From Gammaproteobacteria bacterium (lineage in GTDB: Bacteria; Pseudomonadota; Gammaproteobacteria; Pseudomonadales; Pseudohongiellaceae): a stretch of 64,000 bases of DNA. A program made the translations under genes and the position numbers. The notes beneath the pieces were generated by a model. That model saw only the letters and a program-made list of their open reading frames with translations. It was not told the DNA's origin and searched no databases. The stretch lies in contig PALV01000011.1 in the NCBI GenBank assembly GCA_002706685.1, positions 62,001 through 126,000 of the forward strand, written 5' to 3'. This document shows positions 26,766-36,002 of this stretch, in pieces (positions within the stretch are counted from its first letter, which is position 1; every line of letters starts with the position of its first letter).

Positions 26766-28028
26766 ATGATACTTGCCGACTACCAACAGGCACTTAATCT
26801 GACCGCCGCCCTGGCCATCGGTCTGCTGGTGGGGCTGGAGCGTGGCTGGCGCAATCGCAATGACGAGGAGGGCAGCCGCGTCGCCGGTTTGCGCACATTT
26901 TCAATTATCGGCCTCTTGGGTGGTGTGTCTGCGCTGATCGCCGAGCAGTGGGGACCGGTTATCGTGGTCACTGTGTTTGTGGCTGTTGCCTTGCTGGTTG
27001 CTGCTTCGCACGTGATGGAGGTCAAGGCCAATAAGGACAGAGGTACCACCACCGCCTTTGCGATGCTGCTGACCTTTATGCTGGCAGCCTGGGCGGCCTC
27101 GGGTCAGCCAGTGACTGCCCTGGCTGTGGCAACGGTACTGGTCGCTATTCTGGCCTACAAACGTGTGTTGCATGGCTGGCTGCGAAACGTCACCGAGCAA
27201 GAAATATCCTCAAGTATTACCTTGCTGCTGATTTCTGTAGTGATGCTGCCGTTGCTGCCCAACCAGGGCTATGGGCCCTGGGAGGCGCTGAACCCCTACT
27301 GGATCTGGTGGATGGTCGTTCTGATCTGCGGTCTGTCCTTCGTTGGCTACATTGCGGTCAAACTGACTGGTGCACATATGGGTGTGCTGATCACGGCACT
27401 GGCCGGGGCACTGGCGTCATCCACAGCCGTTACCGTAACGCTGGCCAATTTTTGTCGACAGGCATCTCGCAAGCATCTGTATATCGCCGGCATTCTGCTC
27501 GCGGGTAGCGTCATGTTTGTGCGGGTGCTGATCGAAGTGTTTGTAGTGAACGTCGCGCTGCTGCCGCTGGTGGCTCTGCCACTGGGTCTGATGGCTGCCG
27601 GCATGGTCATCACGGCGGGCATCTTCTGGCGCAACCACAAGCAGGCGCCCGCAGATATGTCAGAAAAATTTAACCCGCCGAATCCACTGCAGCTGATAAC
27701 CGCGATCAAGTTTGGCCTGTTGCTTGCTGTGATACTGCTGCTGTCGCGCGCGCTGGTGGACTGGTTCGGTGACAGTGGCATTTATCTACTGGCGCTGGTG
27801 TCCGGGCTGATGGATGTGGATGCGATTACCCTGTCGCTGTCGCGGATGGCGCAGGGGGATATCGCGCCCGAGGTGGCGGCCACTGGCATACTGATCGCTG
27901 CGGTCACCAACACACTGGTGAAAGGCGCCATCTTTGCGTTTATTGTCGGTTTCAAACACAATCTCTGGCTGATCGGTGTGCTGCTGCTGGCTTTGGCTCC
28001 GGGCCTGCTGGTGGGGTTATTGCTTTAG
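26766..28028 (+). CDS. MgtC/SapB-like DUF4010 membrane protein
   Basis: 420 residues and about twelve hydrophobic helices. The N-terminal part (LAIGLLVGLERGWRNRNDE, VAGLRTFSIIGLLGGV) is the MgtC/SapB-type domain; the C-terminal part with TALAGALASSTAVTVTLA and LVSGLMDVDAITLSLSR is DUF4010. These proteins are thought to affect magnesium homeostasis or act as transporters, without a settled activity. No magnesium-responsive leader is visible upstream. Confidence 0.85.
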   Translation: MILADYQQALNLTAALAIGLLVGLERGWRNRNDEEGSRVAGLRTFSIIGLLGGVSALIAEQWGPVIVVTVFVAVALLVAASHVMEVKANKDRGTTTAFAMLLTFMLAAWAASGQPVTALAVATVLVAILAYKRVLHGWLRNVTEQEISSSITLLLISVVMLPLLPNQGYGPWEALNPYWIWWMVVLICGLSFVGYIAVKLTGAHMGVLITALAGALASSTAVTVTLANFCRQASRKHLYIAGILLAGSVMFVRVLIEVFVVNVALLPLVALPLGLMAAGMVITAGIFWRNHKQAPADMSEKFNPPNPLQLITAIKFGLLLAVILLLSRALVDWFGDSGIYLLALVSGLMDVDAITLSLSRMAQGDIAPEVAATGILIAAVTNTLVKGAIFAFIVGFKHNLWLIGVLLLALAPGLLVGLLL

Positions 28029-28078
28029 CTGAACGTTGTTATCGACACAAATAAACCAACAAAAATAAAGAGAGCGCC

Positions 28079-29536
28079 ATGGACAATCGATTCACGCCAC
28101 GTAATGCCTTTGCACTGACATTCTTTTGCGCGAGCCTGTGCCAGACCGCCGTGGCCCAACCTGTAGCAGAACTGCCTGGCCAGGCGCAGGCGGCAGACGG
28201 CAATTACATCACCTGGCGTGAGCACCTGATTGACGATCCGGCGGATGTTGATTTTGTCCTTAGTGGCGGCGATGGCCTGGTCATGGCTGACATTGATGGA
28301 GACGGCAACAACGATTTCATCTCCGTTCACGAGTCCGATTCCAGTTACGACTCGGCCAGCTTTACGCCGGGTTTTGAGGCGCCACCAGAGGGCTATGTTC
28401 GCATAGCCTTCGGTGCCGCCGATGCTCAGCAATGGCATAACATCACAGTCGCCGAAGGCCTTGATGCCGCCGCCCCGGAAGACGTCGCCGTGGCAGATAT
28501 CAATGGTGACGGTCATCCTGATCTGGTGGTGGCCGCCGAGCTTTCACATATCCTCTATCTGCAAAACCCTGGCGGCTCTGCCAGCCGCGACACGGTCTGG
28601 CCACGTCTGAAACTTCCCATGACCGAAGGGCGTGGCAGTTATATCCGCGTATTTGCGGCTGACCTGGATGGTGATGGCCAGCCCGAGCTGATCGCACCCA
28701 ACAAGGGCGCCCAGATTCCCGGACCGGACGATTTTGCAGTCTCACATCCGGTGTCCGTGTTTAAAGTGATGGGTGACCCGTTACAGGGAGAGAACTGGCA
28801 GGAGATCGAACTGGGTCGCTACAGCATTCCGCAAAACTCCGAGCCAGTGGACCTGGATGTTGATGGCGATATGGACATTGTGATTGGCACGCGCGGCGAG
28901 GACCGGCTGGCCTGGTTCGAAAATCCCGGTGATGGCACGCTTAACTTTATCGAGCACGCCATTGGCATCAACGGCGCACGCATGGCGGGTTTCAATCTGG
29001 CCTATGCAGATCTGAATGGCGATGGGCGGCTGGACATCATCGGACCAGCTACCGGCAGCACCGGCACTGGCCTGGCCTGGATAGCCCAGCCCGAACGCGT
29101 CGGTGACGCCTGGAATGCCCACTTTATTGGCAGCATTGCACCAGACTCGCTGATCAGTGTGGCCGCTGCCGACATCAATGGGAATGGGCTCACAGACTTT
29201 CTGGTGGGCAGCTACAGCCGCGGTGATCGCGAATCTGATGACGCCAGCACAACGGTTAACGATCCGCTGGGTCGCCTGAGCTGGTTCGAGAATCCGGGCG
29301 ATATGTCTGCAAACTGGGTGCGCCATGATATTTCACGACGCAAGCGCGGCATGTTTGACAAGTTCATCGTGATAGATATGGATAACGATGGCGACATTGA
29401 TTTTGTCGGCACCCGAGGCAACAGTTACCCATATGATGGTGTATTCTGGCTGGAACAGCAGCGCTCCGCAGCCCCGGCCCGGCGTTTTGTTCAGGCACGC
29501 GAGCAGGACAGTGATGAGGTGGGTTTGCCAGACTGA
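28079..29536 (+). CDS. Exported VCBS/FG-GAP repeat protein
   Basis: 485 residues with an N-terminal signal ending near TAVAQP. Seven D-x-D/N-x-D-G repeats are visible (MADIDGDGNNDF, VADINGDGHPDL, AADLDGDGQPEL, DLDVDGDMDIVI, YADLNGDGRLDI, AADINGNGLTDF and IDMDNDGDIDFV), enough for a seven-bladed propeller with calcium-type loops. Several blades carry WFENPG. Such proteins are extracellular or periplasmic; the ligand is unknown. Confidence 0.85.
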   Translation: MDNRFTPRNAFALTFFCASLCQTAVAQPVAELPGQAQAADGNYITWREHLIDDPADVDFVLSGGDGLVMADIDGDGNNDFISVHESDSSYDSASFTPGFEAPPEGYVRIAFGAADAQQWHNITVAEGLDAAAPEDVAVADINGDGHPDLVVAAELSHILYLQNPGGSASRDTVWPRLKLPMTEGRGSYIRVFAADLDGDGQPELIAPNKGAQIPGPDDFAVSHPVSVFKVMGDPLQGENWQEIELGRYSIPQNSEPVDLDVDGDMDIVIGTRGEDRLAWFENPGDGTLNFIEHAIGINGARMAGFNLAYADLNGDGRLDIIGPATGSTGTGLAWIAQPERVGDAWNAHFIGSIAPDSLISVAAADINGNGLTDFLVGSYSRGDRESDDASTTVNDPLGRLSWFENPGDMSANWVRHDISRRKRGMFDKFIVIDMDNDGDIDFVGTRGNSYPYDGVFWLEQQRSAAPARRFVQAREQDSDEVGLPD

Positions 29537-29638
29537 TTACACTTGATAACAAATCAGCATAAAATCCCATACAAATTCGGGTAGCCAGAGTGGATACACT
29601 GTGCCCGTGTTCCATTATGCCTTCGCAAGTGAGCCATC

Positions 29639-30637
29639 TTGACACGATTTTTGTTCTTGTTTGCCACATCGGTACTTTGCTGCACGCATCGTCGCTGTGC
29701 CACGCGTCAGTGGTGCAGCGGCTTTTTTTGTGTGGCACTGCTGTGGCTGGGATTAACGCTGCCTGCTTTTGCACAGAGCGAAGCTGCCGACGATGCTGTA
29801 TTTGTAGAAGACAGTCCATGGACGTTTGGCATCGCAGCAGGCTACGGGCGACGTGACAACCCCTTCGTGGGCTCTGACGATATCAAACTGAATGCCATTT
29901 TGGATCTGGCCTGGTATGGCGAGCGCTGGTTCTTCGATAATGGCGACGTCGGTTTTACGCTGAATCAGACTGAGCAATTCTCCGCAAGTCTGCTGACCAC
30001 CTTCGACAACGAGCGCAATTACTACAGTTACCTAAGCAATGGCAGCTCGGGCCTGGATCTGTCCAGCCTCAGAGAGCTGGCAATTGATAAGGGCTTCGGG
30101 ATGATGGGCATCGCTGGTGGCGACGGTGAAGACCTTGAAGCACTGGATACTGAAGAACTGGAAGAGCTTATCTTCAAAGATCAGGACACTGCACTGCCTG
30201 AGCGAGACTTTGCCGTAAACTCTGGGATTGAGTTTCTGTATATCAGCCGATGGGGTGACCTGCAGGCGCAACTGTTGACCGATGTCAGTGGCACTCACCG
30301 CGGGGAGTCAGCCTGGCTCGCCTACTCCTACCCATGGATAACACCTGACAGCGAATTCAGCCTGACACTGGGCATGGAATGGAAAAGCCGTGACCTGGTG
30401 GACTACTACTATGGTGTGACACGCGATGAAGCGATAGATGGCCGCCCAGCCTATACAGGTCGCGCAGAAATAAACTCAGTCATTCGTTTTTCGGCCACCC
30501 ACGCTCTGAGCAAACGCTGGCGACTGGTTGGAGTTGTTGAGCAGGAATATCTCGGCAAGCACATAAGGAACAGTCCCATAATCGAGCGAGGTCGCGTGAG
30601 CACGGCGTTCATCGGCATTTATTATAAATTCCTGTAA
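29639..30637 (+). CDS. MipA/OmpV-family outer membrane protein
   Basis: 332 residues from a TTG start, with no nearer ATG; the signal region ends near LPAFAQS. The mature part has the MipA/OmpV pattern: WTFGIAAGYGRRDNPFVGSD, alternating aromatic beta strands, and the C-terminal SPIIERGRVSTAFIGIYYKF ending in Leu after Phe. Family members are outer-membrane barrels or scaffolds linked to murein enzymes or antimicrobial-peptide response. It heads an operon with DUF3019, RstA-like and RstB-like genes; the next gene is 12 bases away. Confidence 0.87.
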   Translation: MTRFLFLFATSVLCCTHRRCATRQWCSGFFCVALLWLGLTLPAFAQSEAADDAVFVEDSPWTFGIAAGYGRRDNPFVGSDDIKLNAILDLAWYGERWFFDNGDVGFTLNQTEQFSASLLTTFDNERNYYSYLSNGSSGLDLSSLRELAIDKGFGMMGIAGGDGEDLEALDTEELEELIFKDQDTALPERDFAVNSGIEFLYISRWGDLQAQLLTDVSGTHRGESAWLAYSYPWITPDSEFSLTLGMEWKSRDLVDYYYGVTRDEAIDGRPAYTGRAEINSVIRFSATHALSKRWRLVGVVEQEYLGKHIRNSPIIERGRVSTAFIGIYYKFL

Positions 30638-30649
30638 TCCTGCTTCAGA

Positions 30650-31117
30650 ATGTGGACGAAATTCGCATGTCGCAGGGTGAGTGCAGACACGGTCAACAAA
30701 ACTGTGGGCCTTGTCACGTCTGCTAAAACACTCAGCGTATTGTGGACCTGGCTATTGCTACTAGTATCCATCCCGGACGCGACAGCAGAAGCGGGTGCGA
30801 CATTGGACGCACAACCACAGTTATGCGTGATTGCACCTGGGGAAAAGCTGTGTGTTGCACAGATGCATCTACAGTGGACAACTGCAAGAGAGCGAGATGT
30901 CTGTATTGGTTTTGCCCACCAGCCAGATTTTTTGCAATGTTGGGTGGGGCAGCAACGTGGCGACCATCGTGTTGACCTGGCACACAATGACAACATCACG
31001 GTGCGCCTGCATGATGCAAAAAGCGGGCAGATTCTGGCGGAGCTGGATATCCCGGTTATCAAACGCGACCTGCGCGACACTCGTCGCCGACGTCGTCATG
31101 CCTGGAGTATTTTCTGA
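30650..31117 (+). CDS. DUF3019 exported protein
   Basis: 155 residues with a hydrophobic segment (VLWTWLLLLVSIPDATA) at about 30-46, so the true start may lie later, for example the GTG at 30677. LCVIAPGEKLCVAQMHLQW and RDVCIGFAHQPDFLQCW carry the conserved cysteines of DUF3019. The function is unknown; the family is usually encoded with MipA/OmpV and a two-component system. Its TGA shares one base with the response-regulator ATG. Confidence 0.85.
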   Translation: MWTKFACRRVSADTVNKTVGLVTSAKTLSVLWTWLLLLVSIPDATAEAGATLDAQPQLCVIAPGEKLCVAQMHLQWTTARERDVCIGFAHQPDFLQCWVGQQRGDHRVDLAHNDNITVRLHDAKSGQILAELDIPVIKRDLRDTRRRRRHAWSIF

Positions 31118-31863
31118 TGAAACCTGACAGTCTTGAAACTCAGGTAGCTGCCTCTGAACATTCCTCTGCGGTCCGCCTGCTATTGATCGAAGACGATCTG
31201 CGACTGGCCAGTCTGGTTCGCGACTATCTGGCGCAGGAAAACTTTGCAGTCACCGTTTATCACCGGGGTGATGCCGCACTGGCTGATTTTGATGCCAGCC
31301 AGGTGGACATCGTCATTCTTGATCTGATGTTGCCCGGCATGAATGGTTTGCAGATCTGTACCGAGTTGCGAAAAACCTACAGCGGACCAATTCTGATTCT
31401 TACCGCCAAAAGCAGCGATATCGACCATGTGATGGGACTTGAACTTGGCGCCGATGACTTTGTCACTAAACCCATCGAACCACCTGTGCTGCTCGCACGC
31501 CTGCGCGCCTTGCTACGACGCGCGTCGAAAACCAATCAACCAGCATCGCAGAACGTTCTGGTGTTCGGCACATTGCAGATTGACCTTCAATCTCACCGGG
31601 CCGTGCTGGCCGGTGAAGATGTCGACCTTACCACTCAGGAGTTCGAATTGCTTTGCTATCTGGCGAAAAACGCCGGAACTGTGCTCAGTCGCGATGATAT
31701 TTATACTCAGATCCGCGGTATAGACTATGACGGCCTGGATCGTACTGTCGATGTTCGCATTTCAAAGTTGCGGAAAAAGCTGAACGATAATGCAGACCAA
31801 CCGTTCCGGATTCGCACGATCTGGGGAAAAGGTTACCTCTTCGTCGCCTCAGCGTGGGCGTAG
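31117..31863 (+). CDS. OmpR-family response regulator, RstA-like
   Basis: 248 residues; receiver domain with LLIEDDLRLASLVRDYL, phosphoacceptor Asp in IVILDLMLPGMNG (about 69), Thr in ILTAKSSDID and Lys in DDFVTKP. The C-terminal winged helix is QEFELLCYLAKNAGTVLSRD and DRTVDVRISKLRKKL. RstA-type spacing and the RstB-like partner immediately downstream support the label. Targets probably include its own operon with the envelope proteins MipA and DUF3019 (inference). Confidence 0.9.
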   Translation: MKPDSLETQVAASEHSSAVRLLLIEDDLRLASLVRDYLAQENFAVTVYHRGDAALADFDASQVDIVILDLMLPGMNGLQICTELRKTYSGPILILTAKSSDIDHVMGLELGADDFVTKPIEPPVLLARLRALLRRASKTNQPASQNVLVFGTLQIDLQSHRAVLAGEDVDLTTQEFELLCYLAKNAGTVLSRDDIYTQIRGIDYDGLDRTVDVRISKLRKKLNDNADQPFRIRTIWGKGYLFVASAWA

Positions 31864-31870
31864 GCAAGCC

Positions 31871-33193
31871 ATGAAACAACAACTCACTTCCTGGTATCTG
31901 ATCCGCTCCTACAGTGTGATCGCTGCCGGTATCCTGATTATTGCACTGGCACTGGACAGCCTGATGTTGTGGGTATTGCCTGGGACTGAGCAAAGCAGCC
32001 CAGAGCGCTATGCCGCAGAGTTCGCGCTGATCAAACTGCTGTTGACGGAAACAGGCAGCGAGGCGGCAGACCTGGCAGAACGTTTTGCTGAATTGTCGCA
32101 ACAGATCCAGTCAGCTGCTGGCGTGCCTGTCCGACTGTATGAAGCGACTGAACTTGCGGGCCAGGCAACGTTTCTTGACGCACTGCGTGACGGTTCAGTT
32201 CAGTCATTCCTGGATGGCGACTCGCGCGAGATTCTCTACCAAATGCTTTCGGAGAGTGGGCCCATTGTCGCGCTGGGACCTTTGCCACAGGTTCCAGCAT
32301 CAACTGCTTTCATCGAAACGATGGTGATAGTCAGTTACTACCTGCTGGTTGCTCTGCTGTTGTTCCTGTGGATCCGCCCCTTCTATCGTGACCTGAGCTC
32401 CTTGCGTCAGGCCGCCAGTCAGTTCGGGCACGATGATTTTCAGACACGCGTGGCTGTATCCAGCAAATCCAGCATTCTGCCAGTGGCAAACTCCTTCAAC
32501 AAAATGGCAGAGCGCATACAGTATCTGGTGACCGCTCACCGGGATCTGACCAATGCCGTTGCGCATGAATTACGCACGCCGCTGGCGCGCTTCAAATTTG
32601 GGCTGGAAATGATCCCGAAGATGACTGCCGGTGAGCGCCAGGCAGCGCATCTAGACGGTATGAAGGCAGATGTGCAGGAGCTCGAGACGCTGATCGATGA
32701 GATGCTGTCTTACGCAAAACTGAGTGAGGACAATCTGCAACTGCCATTACACGCAGTTGACCTGACAGCCTGGCTGCAACAGCAGGTTTTGACGTATCGG
32801 GATGCGCAGCCAAAAGTTGTCCTGATCAAAACACCCGACAGCGACACAGGACCAGTGGCGTTTAATCCCGATCTGCTGTCCCGGGCCCTGAATAATATAA
32901 TCCGCAATTGTCTGCGTTATGCGGCAACCCAGATTAGCGTTTCCTGCCAGATCGATTCGCACACTGCCACGCTGCGCGTTTGCGATGACGGTCCCGGCAT
33001 CGCCGAGAGTGACCGCGAGCGGATTTTTGAGCCCTTTGCCCGCCTCGACACCAGTCGCGACCGTCAGTCAGGTGGCTACGGTCTGGGGCTGGCCATTGCC
33101 ATGCGCATCATGCAGCGTCATGGTGGCCAGATTCACGTGGAAAGCAATGATCCACACGGCGCCTGTTTTGTCCTGCGCTGGCCGTACAATTGA
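31871..33193 (+). CDS. Sensor histidine kinase, RstB-like
   Basis: 440 residues from the ATG at 31871, chosen because the first membrane helix (SVIAAGILIIALALDSL) follows it directly. A periplasmic sensor of about 110 residues, then a second helix YYLLVALLLFLWIRPFY, HAMP (YRDLSSLRQAASQFGHDDF), HisKA AVAHELRTPLARFKFGLEM with the phospho-His, and HATPase with N-box ALNNIIRNCLRYA, DDGPGI and GGYGLGLAIA. It starts seven bases after the RstA-like gene. The signal sensed is not known. Confidence 0.9.
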   Translation: MKQQLTSWYLIRSYSVIAAGILIIALALDSLMLWVLPGTEQSSPERYAAEFALIKLLLTETGSEAADLAERFAELSQQIQSAAGVPVRLYEATELAGQATFLDALRDGSVQSFLDGDSREILYQMLSESGPIVALGPLPQVPASTAFIETMVIVSYYLLVALLLFLWIRPFYRDLSSLRQAASQFGHDDFQTRVAVSSKSSILPVANSFNKMAERIQYLVTAHRDLTNAVAHELRTPLARFKFGLEMIPKMTAGERQAAHLDGMKADVQELETLIDEMLSYAKLSEDNLQLPLHAVDLTAWLQQQVLTYRDAQPKVVLIKTPDSDTGPVAFNPDLLSRALNNIIRNCLRYAATQISVSCQIDSHTATLRVCDDGPGIAESDRERIFEPFARLDTSRDRQSGGYGLGLAIAMRIMQRHGGQIHVESNDPHGACFVLRWPYN

Positions 33194-33255
33194 TCACAAT
33201 TTCAGTACAAACCTTCAACAGCTAATTTTCCTGCCTGCTTGCAAACTACGCTCAA

Positions 33256-33277
33256 TTTCCGGCAATCGTGCCGGAAA
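33256..33277 (+). other. Perfect hairpin in the leader of the 33312 gene
   Basis: Arms TTTCCGGCA and TGCCGGAAA (9 bp, perfect) around the 4-base loop ATCG, 34 bases before the next start codon and 62 bases after the kinase stop. There is no T-run after it, so it is more likely a protein-binding palindrome or mRNA stabiliser than a terminator. Confidence 0.5.
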
Positions 33278-33311
33278 GCATCGGAAGCATTAAGCAGGAG
33301 AGATCAGGATC

Positions 33312-33839
33312 ATGAAATTCAAAACACTGAAACTGTTTGGCGCACAACTGCTGGTATCCGGCCTGATGGCCAGTATGCTGCAGACCGCCAGCGCTCAGAG
33401 CGACAGCGTGCTTTACAAGGATGGTGAGCTCACAATCAATGATGCAATCGTCGTGGAAGCGGGGGAAACCAAGTACTACTCGGGAGTACGGCTTGCACCA
33501 ACCGCCAATGGTGATTTCCGTATTGTTGAGGCCGCTGAAAAGCAAATGGCATACATCAATGAACTGTCGGTGGCAGTTTCATTCACCGATCCAGTTGAAG
33601 TAGAACTGGGCGTCGTGGGCTACATGTCCAATCCCTGTGTGGACATGAATATTGCTGTCAGCCGCAAAGGTAATACGTTCTTCGTCGCAATTGGTGAAAC
33701 GCCACTGCAGACATTGGTCGCTTGTGCCCAGGTCACTGAGCCCTTCGATATCACCTTCCCGCTGGATGTAAAAGGTCTGCCAGCTGGTGACTATCTGGTT
33801 GTTGTAAACGGCGATGAAATTGACTTCACGCTGGAGTAA
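33312..33839 (+). CDS. Small exported protein of unknown function
   Basis: 175 residues with a signal peptide ending near QTASAQS. The mature part looks all-beta (alternating hydrophobics) with two cysteines, in YMSNPCVDMN and LVACAQVTEP, that could form a disulfide. I do not recognise the family. It follows the RstB-like kinase by 118 bases and ends at a strong terminator, so it may be a target or accessory of that system. AGGAG precedes the start. Confidence 0.65.
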   Translation: MKFKTLKLFGAQLLVSGLMASMLQTASAQSDSVLYKDGELTINDAIVVEAGETKYYSGVRLAPTANGDFRIVEAAEKQMAYINELSVAVSFTDPVEVELGVVGYMSNPCVDMNIAVSRKGNTFFVAIGETPLQTLVACAQVTEPFDITFPLDVKGLPAGDYLVVVNGDEIDFTLE

Positions 33840-33858
33840 GCAAGGAAGCCGTTAGATC

Positions 33859-33902
33859 CCGCGCCGGTACCACGCAGTTTAGTGGTGCCGGCGCGGTTTT
33901 TT
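33859..33902 (+). terminator. Rho-independent terminator
   Basis: Stem arms CCGCGCCGG-T-ACCAC and GTGGT-G-CCGGCGCGG (a single T-G pair inside 15 positions), an 8-base loop and a run of six T. It closes the MipA/DUF3019/RstAB/small-protein transcription unit. Confidence 0.93.
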
Positions 33903-33999
33903 AGAGGTGCAGCCGTAATGCCGGTACAAAATGCCGGATAAATAGCGCCATTACCACAATTCAGGATACACTCAGTTTATTGACGACGAGTGGTACCCG

Positions 34000-34962
34000 A
34001 TGCAGGACAACCTACAACAACGCATTCCAGACGCGCTGGCTCAGATCAATCGCGCCATTCTGGGCAAGGACGAGCAGGCTCGCCTTTCACTGTGCTGTCT
34101 GCTGAGCGGAGGACATCTGCTGCTGGAAGACCTGCCCGGTATGGGAAAAACCACCCTGGCACATGCCCTGGCGGGTGTGATGGGGCTCAGCTTTCGACGT
34201 ATCCAGTTTACCAGCGACCTGCTGCCTGCCGACATTCTGGGCGGCTCGGTATTCGATCCGGCAACAGCGACATTTCACTTTCACGAAGGGCCGGTTTTCT
34301 GCCAGGTGCTGATGGCCGACGAAATCAACCGTGCCACACCGCGGACCCAGAGTGCATTGCTGGAGGCCATGGAGGAGGGGCAGGTATCACTTGATGGTGA
34401 AACCCGTTCCCTGCCAGAACCATTTTTTGTCATTGCCACTCAGAATCCGTCCGAACTGGCGGGGACCTATCCCTTGCCGGAGTCGCAGACAGACCGCTTT
34501 TTGATGCGCCTGTCGCTCGGTTATCCCTCGGCTACTGCCGAGCGCGAACTGCTGGCGCAGCCCGACCAGCGTCTCAAACCACTCAATATGACGGCCTGTC
34601 TCAGCGTCACTGATTTGCAGGATTGGCAACAGCACCTGTCCGAAACGCATCTGAGTGAGTCCGTTCTGGACTACATACAGCGTCTGATCGACTTCTCCCG
34701 ACAGAGCAAACGCATTCAGCTCGGGCTGTCTCCCCGCGGCGGTCTCGCCATAGTACGTGCCGCCCGCTGCCATGCGCGTATGGCTGGTCGCGACCATGTC
34801 ACACCGGACGACGTGCAGGCGATATTCCCCGCCGTCGCCGATCATCGCTTGCGTGCTGCCGACCACGTTGTTCCGGTGGGCGGCTCTGCTGACAATTCAA
34901 CGGCCCATCATCGGACAGTGGCGCAATGGATACTGGACTCAGTCGACGTGTTGCAGGCCTGA
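34000..34962 (+). CDS. MoxR-family AAA+ ATPase
   Basis: 320 residues: Walker A EDLPGMGKTTLAHALAG, Walker B QVLMADEINRATPRTQSALL, EAMEEGQVSLDGETR, sensor 1 FFVIATQNPSE and YPLPESQTDRFLMRL. MoxR ATPases act as chaperones in assembly or maturation of partner complexes, usually with DUF58/VWA proteins. Its 3' end overlaps the DUF58 gene by 37 bases, and TgpA follows. Confidence 0.93.
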   Translation: MQDNLQQRIPDALAQINRAILGKDEQARLSLCCLLSGGHLLLEDLPGMGKTTLAHALAGVMGLSFRRIQFTSDLLPADILGGSVFDPATATFHFHEGPVFCQVLMADEINRATPRTQSALLEAMEEGQVSLDGETRSLPEPFFVIATQNPSELAGTYPLPESQTDRFLMRLSLGYPSATAERELLAQPDQRLKPLNMTACLSVTDLQDWQQHLSETHLSESVLDYIQRLIDFSRQSKRIQLGLSPRGGLAIVRAARCHARMAGRDHVTPDDVQAIFPAVADHRLRAADHVVPVGGSADNSTAHHRTVAQWILDSVDVLQA

Positions 34963-36002
34963 CTCGATTCTTTCGACGCCCGGGTTTCCGTGCGCGCAAG
35001 GCAGATAAACATGCTCCCGTCTTCGGTAAACTGCAGCTGGGCCAACGCACCATCTACATCCTGCCTACCATTCAGGGTGCCCTGTTTGCCTTGGGGGCGA
35101 CCACGATCCTGCTGGTGGGTTTTGCCGATCGCAACCCAATAACCGTGGTGCTGGCCACCGCCATGCTCAGTCTTTTTTTGCTGAGCCTGGTGCTGTGTTA
35201 TCGCAATCTCAGTGGTCTCACCCTTCGGGCGTCAGAGGCAAACGAGCCCGGCAATCCTGGCGCACGCTGCTTCGCCGGTGAGCAGGCAAGCTTCATGCTC
35301 ACCCTGACGGCCGCCGGTCGTCGCCGTGCCCACCGGGATCTGCTGCTAGGATTCTCTCCCAAGGACCTGCAGCCGCTGCAGGTGGCGTCCGGCGCTGTCA
35401 CATCAGCGACATTGACGGCACCCGCTGATAAACGCGGCCTGATGCCAGCGCCGCGCCTGCATCTGCGGACACGCTATCCAGCCGGGCTGTGGCAGGCATG
35501 GAGTCGGCCCGATCTGGCCATGCATTGCCTGGTTTATCCCAGGCCGCAGCAGTGCAGTCTGCCTCCTAGCGCACTGCGTGTTCCGGCCCATGCCGAGGGG
35601 CGGCAGTCGGGTGCCAGGAAACAGGGCGTTGATGACTTTCTGGGGCTGCGCAGCTATCAGTCTGGTGACAGTCGCCGCCATATTGCCTGGCGTTCACTAG
35701 CCCGTGGCCAGGGCCTCAAAACCAAACAGTTTGCCCAGGAAGCCGACCCGGAAGTCCATCTGTCCTTCGAGCCTTTCAAAGGCCGCGAGCCGGAAGATAT
35801 TCTAGGCTGCCTGTCGTTTCAGGTGCTACAGCTCAGTCATCAGCAGAAACGCATTGGTATGACACTGCCGGCGACGCAGGCTGAGGACGAAAAGCCGGCT
35901 GGCGACAGCAACTACCATATAGCGCGCCCGCTGCATATCAAGGCCGATCAGGGCGAAGCACACAAACATTCCCTGCTGCAGGCGCTGGCACTATGGGCAT
36001 GA
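34926..36002 (+). CDS. DUF58 membrane protein
   Basis: 358 residues with two N-terminal membrane helices (YILPTIQGALFALGATTILL and AMLSLFLLSLVLCYR) and a C-terminal DUF58 block containing RQSGARKQGVDDFLGLRSYQ and RRHIAWRSLARGQGLKTKQF. DUF58 proteins partner with MoxR ATPases. The ATG at 34926 lies inside moxR, and the stop overlaps the next ATG, so the three genes are translationally coupled. Confidence 0.9.
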   Translation: MDTGLSRRVAGLTRFFRRPGFRARKADKHAPVFGKLQLGQRTIYILPTIQGALFALGATTILLVGFADRNPITVVLATAMLSLFLLSLVLCYRNLSGLTLRASEANEPGNPGARCFAGEQASFMLTLTAAGRRRAHRDLLLGFSPKDLQPLQVASGAVTSATLTAPADKRGLMPAPRLHLRTRYPAGLWQAWSRPDLAMHCLVYPRPQQCSLPPSALRVPAHAEGRQSGARKQGVDDFLGLRSYQSGDSRRHIAWRSLARGQGLKTKQFAQEADPEVHLSFEPFKGREPEDILGCLSFQVLQLSHQQKRIGMTLPATQAEDEKPAGDSNYHIARPLHIKADQGEAHKHSLLQALALWA

